A DNA stretch of 64,000 bases, taken from NCBI RefSeq assembly GCF_032911445.1, contig NZ_JAWJEJ010000002.1:62001-126000 (forward strand). Direction: 5' to 3'. The DNA comes from Sphingomonas sp. HF-S4 (GTDB lineage: Bacteria > Pseudomonadota > Alphaproteobacteria > Sphingomonadales > Sphingomonadaceae). Positions 1-8,573 of this stretch are shown here, piece after piece. Position 1 is the first letter of the stretch; each line of letters begins with the position of its first letter. Position numbers and translations under genes: made by a program. Below the pieces are notes generated by a model, which did not search any database, was not told the origin of the DNA, and saw only the letters and a list, made by a program, of their open reading frames with translations.

Positions 1-377
1 CGGACGAGGAGAAGGCGATTACCGAAGGCCGCGCCTTCCTGACGACGATGCTCTCCGATCCCACGAAGAACGAGGAGAAGCTCGACTTCCCGGCGAGTGC
101 GGCCCAGGCGCGGGGGCTGAAAACACTCGGCAGCAAGCCTGTGATCGTCGCAACGCACAGCCCGCGCTTTCGCATGGTCCCCGGCCTCTCCGAACCGATG
201 GCAATCAAGCTCGAGACCGCGACCCAGAAGATGCAGAAGCAGTTCCTGTCGCTGTCCTCTAACGCGCGGCAGAATATCGCGCCGACCGCTGGGCACGGCC
301 TGCCCCACGAGGCGCCCGGTTTCGTGGTCGACAACATCCTGGAAGCCGTCGCGCTCGCCCGGAGCGCGAGGCCCTAG
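1..377 (+). CDS. Alpha/beta hydrolase, C-terminal part (5' end outside window)
   Basis: Only the last 124 or so codons are present; the frame is open from base 3 and ends in TAG at 375-377. The segment contains a strand-like stretch ending in VIVATHSP, followed about 50 residues later by GHGLPHEAP. This spacing suits the late strand and catalytic-histidine loop of an alpha/beta hydrolase. The nucleophile elbow would lie upstream of the window, so the substrate and even catalytic competence cannot be judged. An ATG at 48 is only an internal methionine. The gene is followed by metX after 41 bases; I see no terminator between them. Confidence 0.6.
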   Translation, partial: DEEKAITEGRAFLTTMLSDPTKNEEKLDFPASAAQARGLKTLGSKPVIVATHSPRFRMVPGLSEPMAIKLETATQKMQKQFLSLSSNARQNIAPTAGHGLPHEAPGFVVDNILEAVALARSARP

Positions 378-418
378 GCGGATTGCCTCTAGGGCGATCA
401 CCCCCTAACCGGTCCCCC

Positions 419-1537
419 ATGTCCGACGATCCGCGCTTTGGCCTGAGCCGCACCGCGACGCTGCCCGGGCCGTTGCGGCTCGACGGGGGCGTGCTGCTGT
501 CGCCGGTCGACATCGCCTATGAGACCTATGGCACGCTGGCGCCCGATGCGGGCAACGCGATCCTCGTCTGCCACGCGCTGACCGGCGACCATCACCTCGC
601 CTCGAACCACCCGGTCACCGGCAAGCCGGGCTGGTGGACGCGGATGGTGGGGCCGGGGAAGCCGATCGATACCGACCGCTATTTCGTCGTCTGCGCCAAC
701 GTGCTCGGCTCGTGCCTCGGCTCGTCGGGGCCGGCGAGCGTCAATCCGGCGACCGGCAAGCCCTGGGCGATGGCGTTCCCGGTCATCACGATCCGCGACA
801 TGGTGCGCGCGCAGGCGATGCTGCTCGACCATCTCGGCGTGGAGAAACTGTTCGCCGTCGTCGGCGGATCGATGGGGGGAATGCAGGCGCTGAGCTGGGC
901 GGCAACCTTCCCCGAGCGGGTTGCCGCGGCGGTGGTGATCGCCAGCGCGGCGCGGCATTCGGCGCAGAACATCGCCTTCCACGAAGTCGGGCGGCAGGCG
1001 ATCATGGCCGACCATCGCTGGCGCGGCGGCGATTATTATGCCGACAACGATCCCCCCGCATCGGGACTGGCGGTGGCGCGGATGGCGGCGCACATCACCT
1101 ATCTGTCCGAGGCGGGGCTCACCGCCAAGTTCGGGCGGAAGCTGCAGAGTCGTGACGCCAAGACGTTCGGGTTCGACGCCGATTTCCAGGTCGAGAGCTA
1201 TCTGCGCCACCAGGGGCTGAGCTTCGTCGACCGGTTCGATGCCAATTCGTACCTCTATATCACCCGGGCGCTCGACTATTTCGACCTGGCCGAAGAGCAT
1301 AATGGCACGCTTGCCAATGCGTTCACCGGCGATACGCGCTTCTGCTTGGTTAGCTTCGACACCGACTGGCTGTACCCGACCAGCGAATCGCGGACGATCG
1401 TCCACGCGCTCAACGCCGCGGGCGCGCCGGTGAGCTTCGTCGAGCTGTCGTCGCCGTTCGGGCACGACGCGTTCCTGCTCGAAAGCCCCGAACTCGACCG
1501 GGTGATGACCGGCTTCCTGCGCGCGGGAGAGGCATGA
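419..1537 (+). CDS. metX: Homoserine O-acyltransferase MetX
   Basis: Transfers an acyl group (acetyl, or succinyl in some members) to homoserine in cytoplasmic methionine synthesis. The 372-residue length is normal for the family. It has the nucleophile elbow GGSMGGMQ with Ser151, an acidic residue at Asp316 in the TDWLYP segment, and the terminal catalytic His349 in FGHDAFL, the expected triad of this alpha/beta-hydrolase-fold enzyme. The frame can be read back to a TTG at 383, but the ATG at 419 gives the usual [13 protein letters not shown] N-terminus and is preferred; neither has a strong Shine-Dalgarno sequence. The stop overlaps the next gene's ATG, and metW lies two genes down, the usual metX-metW association. 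Acyl donor choice cannot be read from the sequence alone. Confidence 0.93.
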   Translation: MSDDPRFGLSRTATLPGPLRLDGGVLLSPVDIAYETYGTLAPDAGNAILVCHALTGDHHLASNHPVTGKPGWWTRMVGPGKPIDTDRYFVVCANVLGSCLGSSGPASVNPATGKPWAMAFPVITIRDMVRAQAMLLDHLGVEKLFAVVGGSMGGMQALSWAATFPERVAAAVVIASAARHSAQNIAFHEVGRQAIMADHRWRGGDYYADNDPPASGLAVARMAAHITYLSEAGLTAKFGRKLQSRDAKTFGFDADFQVESYLRHQGLSFVDRFDANSYLYITRALDYFDLAEEHNGTLANAFTGDTRFCLVSFDTDWLYPTSESRTIVHALNAAGAPVSFVELSSPFGHDAFLLESPELDRVMTGFLRAGEA

Positions 1538-1956
1538 TGCACTATCGGATTTCGTTCGATCCGGAGGACCAGCAGCTCGATGTGATCCATGGGTATCTGA
1601 CGCGCTCATACTGGGCCGAGGGAATTCCGCGCGAGACCGTGGCGCGCGCGGTGGCGAACTCGCTCTGCGTCGGCGCCTATGACGACGAGGCGCAGGTCGG
1701 CTTTGCCCGCGTCGTCACCGACCGCGCCACCTTTGCCTATCTCGCCGACGTGTTCGTGCTGGAGGGGCATCGTGGACGCGGGCTGGCCCAGCAGATGCTC
1801 GAGGCGCTGGAAGACCATCCCGCGTTGCAGGGGCTGCGGCGCTGGGTATTGTTCACTCGCGACATGCAGCCGCTTTATGCCAAGCTCGGCTGGGAAGCCT
1901 ATCCGCATCCCGACCGGCTGATGGTGCGCGACACCCCGGATATCTACACGCGATGA
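1534..1956 (+). CDS. GNAT family N-acetyltransferase
   Basis: A 140-residue single-domain acetyltransferase. The middle carries [17 protein letters not shown], which fits the acetyl-CoA binding motif A (R/Q-x-x-G-x-G/A) of GNAT enzymes. It follows a stretch, [17 protein letters not shown], typical of the preceding strand. Start and stop overlap metX and metW by four bases (ATGA) on each side, so it is translated within the methionine operon. The acceptor substrate is unknown. Its position hints at modification of an amino acid or metabolite linked to methionine synthesis, but that is only inference; GNAT genes also appear as passengers in such operons. Confidence 0.85.
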   Translation: MMHYRISFDPEDQQLDVIHGYLTRSYWAEGIPRETVARAVANSLCVGAYDDEAQVGFARVVTDRATFAYLADVFVLEGHRGRGLAQQMLEALEDHPALQGLRRWVLFTRDMQPLYAKLGWEAYPHPDRLMVRDTPDIYTR

Positions 1957-2546
1957 GTTTGCGTCCGGATCTCGCGATCATCGCCGCCAACGTCCAGCCG
2001 GTGACGCGCGTGCTCGATGTCGGCTGTGGCGACGGCGCGCTGATGGCGGCGCTGCGCGACCAAAGCGGGGTGGACGCGCGCGGGCTCGAGCTCGATCCGG
2101 CCGACGTCGCCGCGGCGATGGCGCGCGGGCTCTCGGTGGTGCAGGGCGATGCCGACAGCGACCTAGCCGACTATCCCGACGACAGCTTCGATTACGCGAT
2201 CCTCAGCCAGACGCTCCAGACGACGCGGCGGCCCGACCGGGTGCTCGACGAGTTGCTGCGGATCGGGCGGCGGGCGTTCGTTTCCTTCCCCAATTTCGCG
2301 CATTGGCGCGTGCGCGCGTCGCTGCTGTTCGGCGGGCGGATGCCGGTGACCCGGCTGCTGCCGATCGCCTGGTATGCGACGCCCAACATCCACCATGTCA
2401 CGGTCGACGATTTCCGCGCGCTGGTGAAGAAGCGCGGGATCATCGTCGAGGAATGCTGGTTCCTCTCGGGCGACCAGCGCACCGGATCGGGCTTCGCCAA
2501 TCTGTTCGCCGAGCACGCCGTGTTCCTGCTGCGGAAGGACCGGTGA
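1953..2546 (+). CDS. metW: Methionine biosynthesis protein MetW
   Basis: A 197-residue class I methyltransferase-fold protein that in many proteobacteria is encoded with metX and is needed for full homoserine acyltransferase function. The SAM-binding motif I, VLDVGCGDG, lies near residues 24-32, and the acidic end of strand 2 is at GLELD. The central region FVSFPNFAHWRVRASLLFGGRMP and the later GFANLFAEHAVFLL are characteristic of MetW. ATGA overlaps link it to the GNAT gene upstream and the pirin gene downstream. Whether it methylates anything or acts as a partner of MetX is not settled by sequence. Confidence 0.92.
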   Translation: MSLRPDLAIIAANVQPVTRVLDVGCGDGALMAALRDQSGVDARGLELDPADVAAAMARGLSVVQGDADSDLADYPDDSFDYAILSQTLQTTRRPDRVLDELLRIGRRAFVSFPNFAHWRVRASLLFGGRMPVTRLLPIAWYATPNIHHVTVDDFRALVKKRGIIVEECWFLSGDQRTGSGFANLFAEHAVFLLRKDR

Positions 2547-3397
2547 TGCGCACGGTCGTATCGGTGCATCCGGCGTATCGCAACGATATCGGCGACCTGG
2601 TGACGCGGCGGCCGCTGCCGGGGCCGGGCGTGGAGAATGTCGGGGCGTTCCTGTTCCTCAACCATCACGGGCCGCAGGCCTATCCGCCGAACAATCGCGG
2701 GCTGCCCTTCGGGCCGCATCCGCACCGCGGGTTCGAGACGGTGACCTTCATCCTCGAAGGCGAATTGGCGCATACCGATTCGGCCGGGCACGAGAGCGTG
2801 ATCCGCGCCGGCGGCATGCAGTGGATGACCGCGGGGCGCGGGATCGTCCATGCCGAGGTCTCGCCCGCGGGGTTCAAGCGCGACGGCGGGGCTATGGAAA
2901 TCCTCCAGCTCTGGCTCAATTTGCCGGCGCGGCTCAAGATGACGGCGCCGCGCTATATCGGGCTGCAGGCCGAAGGGATCCCGGCGATCGAAGCCGAGGG
3001 CGCGATCGTGCATCTGATCGCGGGCGCGTTTCAGGGCGAGACCGGGCCGGTCGAGTCGCTGACCGGGACGATGCTCGGCTGGGTCGAACTGCGCGAAGGC
3101 GAGGTTACGTTCGATGGGTTGGAGGGGCGTGATGTGTTTCTCTACGCGGCGCGCGGCACGATCGAGGTCGGCGGAAGGCAGGTGCCGCAATTCCACCTCG
3201 CCCAGCTGAGCGCGGGCGACAGCGTGACGGTCAGCGCATCGGAACCGGCCCTGTTTCTGTTTGGCCATGCCGAGCCGATCGACGAGCCAATCGTCGCGCA
3301 CGGCCCGTTCGTGATGAACACCGTCGAGGAGATTCGCCAGGCGTTCGCCGATTACCAGGCGGGCACGTTCGGCGTGGCGGAGATCGTCGAGGGCTGA
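2546..3397 (+). CDS. Pirin family protein (bicupin)
   Basis: A 283-residue pirin-type double cupin. The N-terminal cupin has the metal site PHPHRGFETVT (His58, His60) and GRGIVHAE (His102, Glu104), matching the four ligands of characterised pirins, which bind iron and in some cases act as quercetinase. The C-terminal cupin (about residues 170-270) lacks the ligands, as usual. The ATG at 2546 overlaps the metW stop, so it is the last gene of the metX operon; the open frame continues upstream to 2303 only as a shadow inside metW. A role in redox sensing or quercetin-like oxidation is possible but not shown. A long perfect inverted repeat follows the stop. Confidence 0.9.
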   Translation: MRTVVSVHPAYRNDIGDLVTRRPLPGPGVENVGAFLFLNHHGPQAYPPNNRGLPFGPHPHRGFETVTFILEGELAHTDSAGHESVIRAGGMQWMTAGRGIVHAEVSPAGFKRDGGAMEILQLWLNLPARLKMTAPRYIGLQAEGIPAIEAEGAIVHLIAGAFQGETGPVESLTGTMLGWVELREGEVTFDGLEGRDVFLYAARGTIEVGGRQVPQFHLAQLSAGDSVTVSASEPALFLFGHAEPIDEPIVAHGPFVMNTVEEIRQAFADYQAGTFGVAEIVEG

Positions 3398-3399
3398 GC

Positions 3400-3470
3400 G
3401 TGCTCCGGCGAAGGCCGGAGCGTTGGCGTCGTGAGGCTAGCTTCCAGCGCTCCGGCCTTCGCCGGAGCAC
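3400..3470. repeat. Perfect 23-bp inverted repeat between convergent genes
   Basis: The arms 3400-3422 and 3448-3470 are exact reverse complements, and each arm is itself near-palindromic (core CTCCGGC-GAAG-GCCGGAG). They sit between the stop of the pirin gene and the stop of the opposing lipoprotein gene. This looks like a REP-type element and could end transcription from both sides; there is no clear T-run, so terminator function is inference. Confidence 0.7.
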
Positions 3471-3481
3471 GGGGGGGGCGA

Positions 3482-3928
3482 CTAGATCTCGCTGCCCCAG
3501 TTGACCGTGGCGCGCGTTCCCCCGTTCATCGGCTCGACGACGATCAGCAGGCTGCGCTTGGTATCCTCGCCCGCGGAATATTTGTCGGCGGTCGACAGCC
3601 GCTGGGCGAGCCCAGAGGCATTGGCCTGCGCGCGCGACCAGCCGAGCACTTCGGCGGGCTGGGCCTGGACCAGATAGACGATCGTGCCGCTGACATGGCG
3701 CGGCGTGCCGTCCGGCCCCGAGACGCAGGTGGTGACCTGCGCATCGGCATAGAGCGGCACGAAATCGGGCTTGTTCGAGCAATCGATCGCCGCGGTCACC
3801 GCCGCGGGCTTGCCCGCAGCCGCAGCCGCGGCGACATTCTGACCGGTCGGATCGTCGGTAGTTTCGGTGGAGACCTTGTTGCCGCACGCGGCGAGCAACA
3901 GCGTCGTTCCCAGAATCAGATGTCGCAT
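3482..3928 (-). CDS. Small putative lipoprotein, unknown function
   Basis: A 148-residue protein beginning MRHLILGTTLLLAAC, a short lipoprotein signal with lipobox Cys15. After an Ala-rich linker there is a compact region with two cysteines (near DCSNK and TTCVSG), and the end ...VNWGSEI. I do not recognise the family. The open frame extends about 65 codons further upstream, but the lipoprotein start at 3928 has a good purine-rich site (AGGGGAG) in front and is chosen. Likely anchored in the inner or outer membrane, facing the periplasm. It lies downstream of ssb on the same strand with a 47-base gap. Confidence 0.72.
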   Translation of the reverse strand: MRHLILGTTLLLAACGNKVSTETTDDPTGQNVAAAAAAGKPAAVTAAIDCSNKPDFVPLYADAQVTTCVSGPDGTPRHVSGTIVYLVQAQPAEVLGWSRAQANASGLAQRLSTADKYSAGEDTKRSLLIVVEPMNGGTRATVNWGSEI

Positions 3929-3975
3929 CGTCGCTCCCCTTCGGCACTCCGACGATGCGCCCCTGCGCAAGTTGC

Positions 3976-4521
3976 TCAGAACGGCACGTCGTCGTCGAGA
4001 TCGTCGGGGAAGCCGCCGCCGAAACTGCCGCCGCTCTTCTGGCCGCCGCCGTTGAAATTGCCGCCCCCGCTGCTGCCGCCGCGGCTCGACGACTGGCCCG
4101 AGAATTCGTCGCCGCCGCCCCAATCGTCGCTCGGCCCGCTGCTGCGGCCCGCGCCGCCGCCCTGGCCGGGCGCGCCGTCGAGCATGGTCAGCACCGAGTT
4201 GAAGCCCTGGAGCGTCACTTCGGTCGAATAGCGATCATTGCCCTGCTGGTCCTGCCACTTCCGCGTGGTCAGCGCGCCTTCGACATAGACCTTGCTGCCC
4301 TTGCGGAGATATTTCTCGGCGACGTTGGCGAGGCCTTCGTTGAAAATCTTGACCGTGTGCCACTCGGTCTTTTCCTTGCGCTCGCCCGAATTGCGGTCCT
4401 TCCAGCTCTCCGACGTGGCGATGCGGAGCTCGACAACCTTGCCGCCGTTCTGAAACGAACGCGATTCGGGGTCGCGCCCGAGATTGCCGACCAGGATGAC
4501 CTTGTTGACGCTGCCGGCCAT
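3976..4521 (-). CDS. ssb: Single-stranded DNA-binding protein
   Basis: Binds single-stranded DNA in replication, repair and recombination. The N-terminal OB fold (about residues 1-112) starts [19 protein letters not shown] and contains the conserved EWHTVKIF and [12 protein letters not shown] segments. It is followed by a Gly/Ser/Asn/Gln-rich linker (about 115-170) and the acidic protein-interaction tip DDLDDDVPF. Length (181) and tail are typical of bacterial SSB. Confidence 0.97.
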   Translation of the reverse strand: MAGSVNKVILVGNLGRDPESRSFQNGGKVVELRIATSESWKDRNSGERKEKTEWHTVKIFNEGLANVAEKYLRKGSKVYVEGALTTRKWQDQQGNDRYSTEVTLQGFNSVLTMLDGAPGQGGGAGRSSGPSDDWGGGDEFSGQSSSRGGSSGGGNFNGGGQKSGGSFGGGFPDDLDDDVPF

Positions 4522-4574
4522 GGAAACTCCGCTATGTGATCTGTACGTGTAGGTGAACGAACAGGGTACTATCG

Positions 4575-4748
4575 ATGGCCGAGATCATCAACCTGAACAA
4601 GGCGCGCAAGGCGAAAGCACGCGTGGATAAGTCCGCCCGCGCCGGGGAGAACCGTGCGCGCTTCGGCCGGACCAAGGCGCAGAAGCAGGCCGACGCCGCC
4701 GAGAGCGCGAAAGTGACGCGGCTGCTCGACGAGTCGAAGCGCGACTAG
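4575..4748 (+). CDS. DUF4169 family small protein
   Basis: A 57-residue basic, helical protein reading [16 protein letters not shown] at the start, with [13 protein letters not shown] in the middle and a Lys/Arg/Asp-rich end. This matches the DUF4169 family of short alphaproteobacterial proteins of unknown function. It is divergent from ssb with a 53-base gap, and its last four bases overlap the convergent feoB stop. The high charge and NLNKARK motif suggest nucleic-acid or ribosome contact, but that is a guess. Confidence 0.82.
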   Translation: MAEIINLNKARKAKARVDKSARAGENRARFGRTKAQKQADAAESAKVTRLLDESKRD

Positions 4749-6601
4749 AGCCCCAGCGCCACCGCGCTCCAATAGGTGATGCCGGCCGCGATGTAGGCGA
4801 GCACGAAAAGGTAGCCGACCATGAACGCCGGCCATTTCCAGCCATTGGTCTCGCGCCGGGTCACCGCGATCGTCGAGATGCACTGCGGCGCGAACACGAA
4901 CCACATCAGGAAGGCGAGCGCGGTGGGCAGCGTCCAGTTCTTCCGGAGGTTCTCGCGGATCGTCGCCTCGCCTGCGGCATCCTCGGGATTGTCGACCGCG
5001 TAGACCGTGCCGATCGCGGCGACGGCGACTTCGCGGGCGGCCATTGCCGGGATCAGCGCGAGCGCGATATCGCGGTTGAAACCGATCGGCGCGACGACGG
5101 TCTCGAGCCCGTGACCGATGCGCCCGGCGATCGAATAATCGACCTGCGAGACGTTCGAACCCTCGGGCGGCTTGGGGAAGCTGAGCAGCGCCCACAGCAC
5201 GACCGTGGTAAACAGGATGATCGTCCCGGCGCGCTTGAGGAAAATCTCCGCGCGCTGCCACAGCCCGAGACCGAGATCGCGCAGCCGGGGTAGCTGGTAT
5301 TTGGGCATCTCCATCATGAAGCCCGAGGTCGCGCCCTTGGTGACGGTGCGGCGGAGCACCAGCGCAACGACGAACGCGCCGAGGATCCCGAATAGGTAGA
5401 GCGAGAACAGCACCAGCCCCTGCAGCCCGATGCCGGGCAGCACCGTGCGATCCGGAATCAGCGCGCCGATGATGATCGCATAGACCGGCAGGCGCGCGGA
5501 GCACGTCATCAGCGGGGCGATCAGGATCGTGGTGAGGCGGTCCTTCTCGTCCGAGATGGTGCGCGTCGCCATGATGCCGGGCACCGCGCAGGCGAAGCTG
5601 GACAGCAAGGGAATGAAGGCGCGACCCGACAGCCCGACACTGGCCATCACCCGATCCATCAGGAAGGCGGCGCGGACCATATAGCCCGAGGCTTCGAGCA
5701 CGAGGATGAAGGCGAAGAGGATCAGGATCTGCGGCAGGAACACGACGACCGCGCCGACGCCGGCGATCACGCCGTCGACGATCAGCGATTCGAGGAAGCC
5801 GGCCGGAAGCACCGCGCTCGCTTGCTCGGCAAGCCATGCCATGCCGCCCTCGATCCAGCCGATCGGCGCCTCGGACCAGGCGAACACCGCCTGGAACATG
5901 ACGAACATCAGGCCGAGCAGCAGGATCGGCCCCGCAACGGGGTGGAGCGCGACGGCGTCGGCCCGGTGGGTCCAGCGGCGTGCGGCGGTTTCAGAGACGG
6001 TGACCGCGGTGGCGATCTGGCGGGCGCGGCGCTGGAGGACGACGATATCGTGCTGGACGCCCGCGCCGGGACGCACGGCATGCACCGTGCGGACGACTTC
6101 GCCGAGCCGCGCCTTCAACGCTTCGAGTCCGCGCTTGCGCACCGCGACGGTGGGCACCACCGGCACGCCGAGCTCGCGCTCGAGGGCCTCGGCGTCGAGC
6201 GTCAGGCCGTCGCGCTCGGCCAGATCGACCATGTTGAGCGCGACGACGATCGGCAGGCCCAGCGCGATCAGCTGGAGCGTGAAGCGGAGATGGTTGTCGA
6301 GATTTGACGCGTCGATCACGGTGACGATCGCGTCGGGCAGCCGCTCGCCGCTCTGTCGGCCGACCAGCACGTCGCGGGTCACCTGCTCGTCGGGCGAGGA
6401 GGGATCGAGGCTGTAGGCGCCAGGAAGATCGAGCAGCTCGACGGGGCGGCCATCGGGCAGCGCCATGCGGCCGGCATGCCGCTCGACGGTGACGCCGGGG
6501 TAATTGCCGACCTTCTGCCGCGCGCCGGTCAGCGCATTGAACAGCGCGCTCTTGCCGGCATTGGGATTGCCGACCAGCGCGACCAGCGGTGCCTGGTTCA
6601 T
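4745..6601 (-). CDS. feoB: Ferrous iron transport protein B
   Basis: Inner-membrane GTP-dependent Fe(II) transporter, 618 residues. The N-terminal G domain shows G1 GNPNAGKS (11-18), G3 DLPG (58-61) and G4 NMVD (123-126). Around residue 230 the membrane part begins, with many hydrophobic helices, the Gate region SFACAVPGIMATRTI and a second core near CSARLPVYAIIIGAL. The protein is shorter than the roughly 770 residues of E. coli FeoB, mostly in the cytoplasmic spacer and C-terminus. Its ATG overlaps the feoA stop, so feoA and feoB are coupled. No feoC is present downstream. Confidence 0.95.
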   Translation of the reverse strand: MNQAPLVALVGNPNAGKSALFNALTGARQKVGNYPGVTVERHAGRMALPDGRPVELLDLPGAYSLDPSSPDEQVTRDVLVGRQSGERLPDAIVTVIDASNLDNHLRFTLQLIALGLPIVVALNMVDLAERDGLTLDAEALERELGVPVVPTVAVRKRGLEALKARLGEVVRTVHAVRPGAGVQHDIVVLQRRARQIATAVTVSETAARRWTHRADAVALHPVAGPILLLGLMFVMFQAVFAWSEAPIGWIEGGMAWLAEQASAVLPAGFLESLIVDGVIAGVGAVVVFLPQILILFAFILVLEASGYMVRAAFLMDRVMASVGLSGRAFIPLLSSFACAVPGIMATRTISDEKDRLTTILIAPLMTCSARLPVYAIIIGALIPDRTVLPGIGLQGLVLFSLYLFGILGAFVVALVLRRTVTKGATSGFMMEMPKYQLPRLRDLGLGLWQRAEIFLKRAGTIILFTTVVLWALLSFPKPPEGSNVSQVDYSIAGRIGHGLETVVAPIGFNRDIALALIPAMAAREVAVAAIGTVYAVDNPEDAAGEATIRENLRKNWTLPTALAFLMWFVFAPQCISTIAVTRRETNGWKWPAFMVGYLFVLAYIAAGITYWSAVALGL

Positions 6602-6885
6602 GATGCGGGTTTCGGCGAGACGTGGATTGCAGCGGCGATGTGGCGGCGCAGCGCCACCGTCATCCGGCCGATGCGGCAGGCCACGGGGCCGCGGCCGAGC
6701 AGGCCCGAGCGATGGAGCAATTCGACTTCGACGCCTTCATCGAGGCCGAGCTCGCGGAGCCGGCGTCCTTCGGGCTCGGACATCGAACCCCATTCGACCT
6801 GGGCGACGGTTCCGGGTTCGAGGCGGGGCAATTGGGCGAGCGGGATAGGCTGCATCGCAGCGGCGACATTCATGCTGCGAGTCAT
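6598..6885 (-). CDS. feoA: Ferrous iron transport protein A
   Basis: A 95-residue SH3-like FeoA, needed with FeoB for Fe(II) uptake. The recognisable core is LAQLPRLEPGTVAQV, then GRRLRELGLDEGVEVELL, and GRMTVALRRHIAAAI, matching the FeoA fold order. Three in-frame ATGs exist (6885, 6873, 6855); none has a clear Shine-Dalgarno sequence, and homologues usually begin close to the third one. The longest is given here, with the start uncertain. The stop overlaps feoB by four bases. Confidence 0.88.
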   Translation of the reverse strand: MTRSMNVAAAMQPIPLAQLPRLEPGTVAQVEWGSMSEPEGRRLRELGLDEGVEVELLHRSGLLGRGPVACRIGRMTVALRRHIAAAIHVSPKPAS

Positions 6886-6895
6886 TATCAATAAC
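6881..6895. promoter_or_regulatory. Possible Fur-like box ahead of feoA
   Basis: The segment GTCATTATCAATAAC is an imperfect palindrome matching at most positions when reversed. On the feoA strand it contains GATAATGAC, close to the GATAATGAT unit of the classical Fur box. It overlaps the most upstream feoA ATG and could also serve as a -10 element (GATAAT), which would favour a downstream start. Iron-responsive repression of feoAB is known in many bacteria; assignment here is inference. Confidence 0.4.
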
Positions 6896-6929
6896 CTGTT
6901 GAATGCGCTAGTAGGTTGTTCCGGAAAAC

Positions 6930-7589
6930 TCAGACGACCGGGTAGCGCAGGCGACCGATGAACCGAGACAGGCTGGGGCGGTGCGTGGTGCGGGCGAGGA
7001 AGCCGGCCTTGGCCTTTTCGAACTTCATGATGTCCTCGATCCGCCGGCCGAGGAAGGCGCGGGTGTCGGCATGGCCTTCGCTGTCGTCCTGGAGGAACAC
7101 GGCGATCGTCGCGGCATAGATCCCGCCGAGCAGGGTGCGCTTGGTATAATGGTTGTAATCGGTCGCGGTGTCGCCCGCGAGACGCCACATGACGTCGGCC
7201 GAGCGCCAGCCGAGCCTCGCGGCGCGCGTCACATTCTGCGGCATCGCCAGGATCGCGGCGGCGCGGCGCAGCGCCTCGCGATTGGGGGCGACGATGTCGA
7301 GCCGAGCCTCGACCAACGCGGTGATCCGGGCGCGGATCTTCATCGCGGCAAGCGCTTCCGGCGTGAAGCGCGCGGTCATCGCCTGGTCGATGCTGGCGAA
7401 CCAGGCGTCGATCATCGCCACCGCGCCGCCCTTGAAGGCGAGCCGGGCGACGTCGCGATCGACGCCGTGCGCGCCGGCGGCGGCATCGAGCGCCGCGGCA
7501 TTCCAGCCGTCGAACGCGGCATTGGTGGCGACCGCGGGGGCGAGCGCCTCGCGGAGTTCGTCGAGCGTTGCGTCTGCCAGGTCCATCAT
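6930..7589 (-). CDS. COQ9 family ubiquinone biosynthesis protein
   Basis: A 219-residue protein with a TetR-like helical fold and a C-terminal COQ9 domain. The hallmark region ADVMWRLAGDTATDYNHYTKRTLLGGIY is present, followed by VFLQDDSEGHADTRAFLGRRI. COQ9 proteins bind isoprenoid lipids and help COQ7-type hydroxylation in ubiquinone synthesis in alphaproteobacteria and mitochondria. The start (two consecutive ATGs) overlaps the end of the EamA transporter gene. feoA follows after 44 bases. Confidence 0.9.
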   Translation of the reverse strand: MMDLADATLDELREALAPAVATNAAFDGWNAAALDAAAGAHGVDRDVARLAFKGGAVAMIDAWFASIDQAMTARFTPEALAAMKIRARITALVEARLDIVAPNREALRRAAAILAMPQNVTRAARLGWRSADVMWRLAGDTATDYNHYTKRTLLGGIYAATIAVFLQDDSEGHADTRAFLGRRIEDIMKFEKAKAGFLARTTHRPSLSRFIGRLRYPVV

Positions 7590-8518
7590 GCCGATTTAGG
7601 CGCCTGCGCGTCGGGTGCAAGCGCAGGCTTGCTGCCTTGGCGCACCAGCACCAGCGCGAGGGCGACGAGCACTGCGCCAATGCCATCGGCGGCGGCGAGC
7701 CGTTCGTCGAACACCACCCAGCCGAGCGCCGCGGCGACGACCGGCTGGATCAACAGCCCGATCCCGACGACCAGCGGGGTAAGGTGACCCAGCGCGTAGA
7801 TCATGCAGCCCTGCCCGATCAGCTGGCTGACCACCGCCAATGCGAGCAGCGGCCACCAGTTGGTCGGGAGGATCTGCTCGCCCATCGCCAGTGCGAGCAG
7901 CAGCAGCGGCGGGACCGAGGCGAGCGACGACAGCGCCAGCGCGGGGATCGGCGCGAGCCGTTCGCGCGCGCGCGCCATCAGCACGAAATAGACGGCGTAG
8001 AGCGCCCCGGCGAGCAGGCAGAACAGGTCGCCGATCAGATGCTCGCGCGACAGGCTGGCCGAACGCCCCATCAGCAGGCCCGCGCCCACCGCCGCGAACA
8101 GCAAAGCGAGCCCCTGGGTGCGCGTCGGCCACATCCGCGCGACGACGAACCCGTAGATCGGAAAGATCAGCGTCGCCGAATTGCCGAACAAAGTGGAGTT
8201 GGCGAGCGTGGTGTAGCCGATGCCGATATGCCAGCTCGCCAGATCCGCGGCGAAGGCGAGCCCGGCGAGCGCGAGCAGGCCCCAGAGTCCGCGCGAGGCA
8301 GTGAACGGACGGTCGCCCATCATCGTCGAAGCAGCGAGCAGCACCGGCGTCGCCAGTGCGATGCGCCAGAACCCGGCGGCGACGGGCCCGACATCGGAGA
8401 TGCGGACGAACAACGGCCCGAAGGCGAGCGCGATATTGGCGATCACCAACGCGGCGAGCGCCGTCGCGGCATGGCTTCGCGGCGGAATAGTTTTCCTTGG
8501 GGCCTGGGCGTCCTGCAT
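7586..8518 (-). CDS. DMT superfamily (EamA) transporter
   Basis: A 310-residue membrane protein with about ten hydrophobic segments in two EamA repeats. Features are the N-terminal ALVIANIALAFGPLFVRIS, and the second-repeat end PVVAAALGWVVFDERLAAADGIGAVLVALALVLV, where the PV...G...F.E pattern is typical of drug/metabolite exporters. Substrate unknown; such proteins often export amino acids or nucleobases. The end overlaps the COQ9 start by four bases. It is divergent from the alkene reductase gene, with 55 bases between the two starts. Confidence 0.88.
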   Translation of the reverse strand: MQDAQAPRKTIPPRSHAATALAALVIANIALAFGPLFVRISDVGPVAAGFWRIALATPVLLAASTMMGDRPFTASRGLWGLLALAGLAFAADLASWHIGIGYTTLANSTLFGNSATLIFPIYGFVVARMWPTRTQGLALLFAAVGAGLLMGRSASLSREHLIGDLFCLLAGALYAVYFVLMARARERLAPIPALALSSLASVPPLLLLALAMGEQILPTNWWPLLALAVVSQLIGQGCMIYALGHLTPLVVGIGLLIQPVVAAALGWVVFDERLAAADGIGAVLVALALVLVRQGSKPALAPDAQAPKSA

Positions 8519-8573
8519 AGCGCCCTCTAGCGCCCTATCTGGCTACGACCACAACAAAGGTCTTCCCGTTCCA

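Noticed and set aside
398..1609. Long minus-strand open frame (403 codons) opposite metX and the GNAT gene
   Set aside because: It is the antisense shadow typical of GC-rich coding DNA; the protein is Arg/Gly/His-rich without motifs, while the plus strand encodes clear enzymes.
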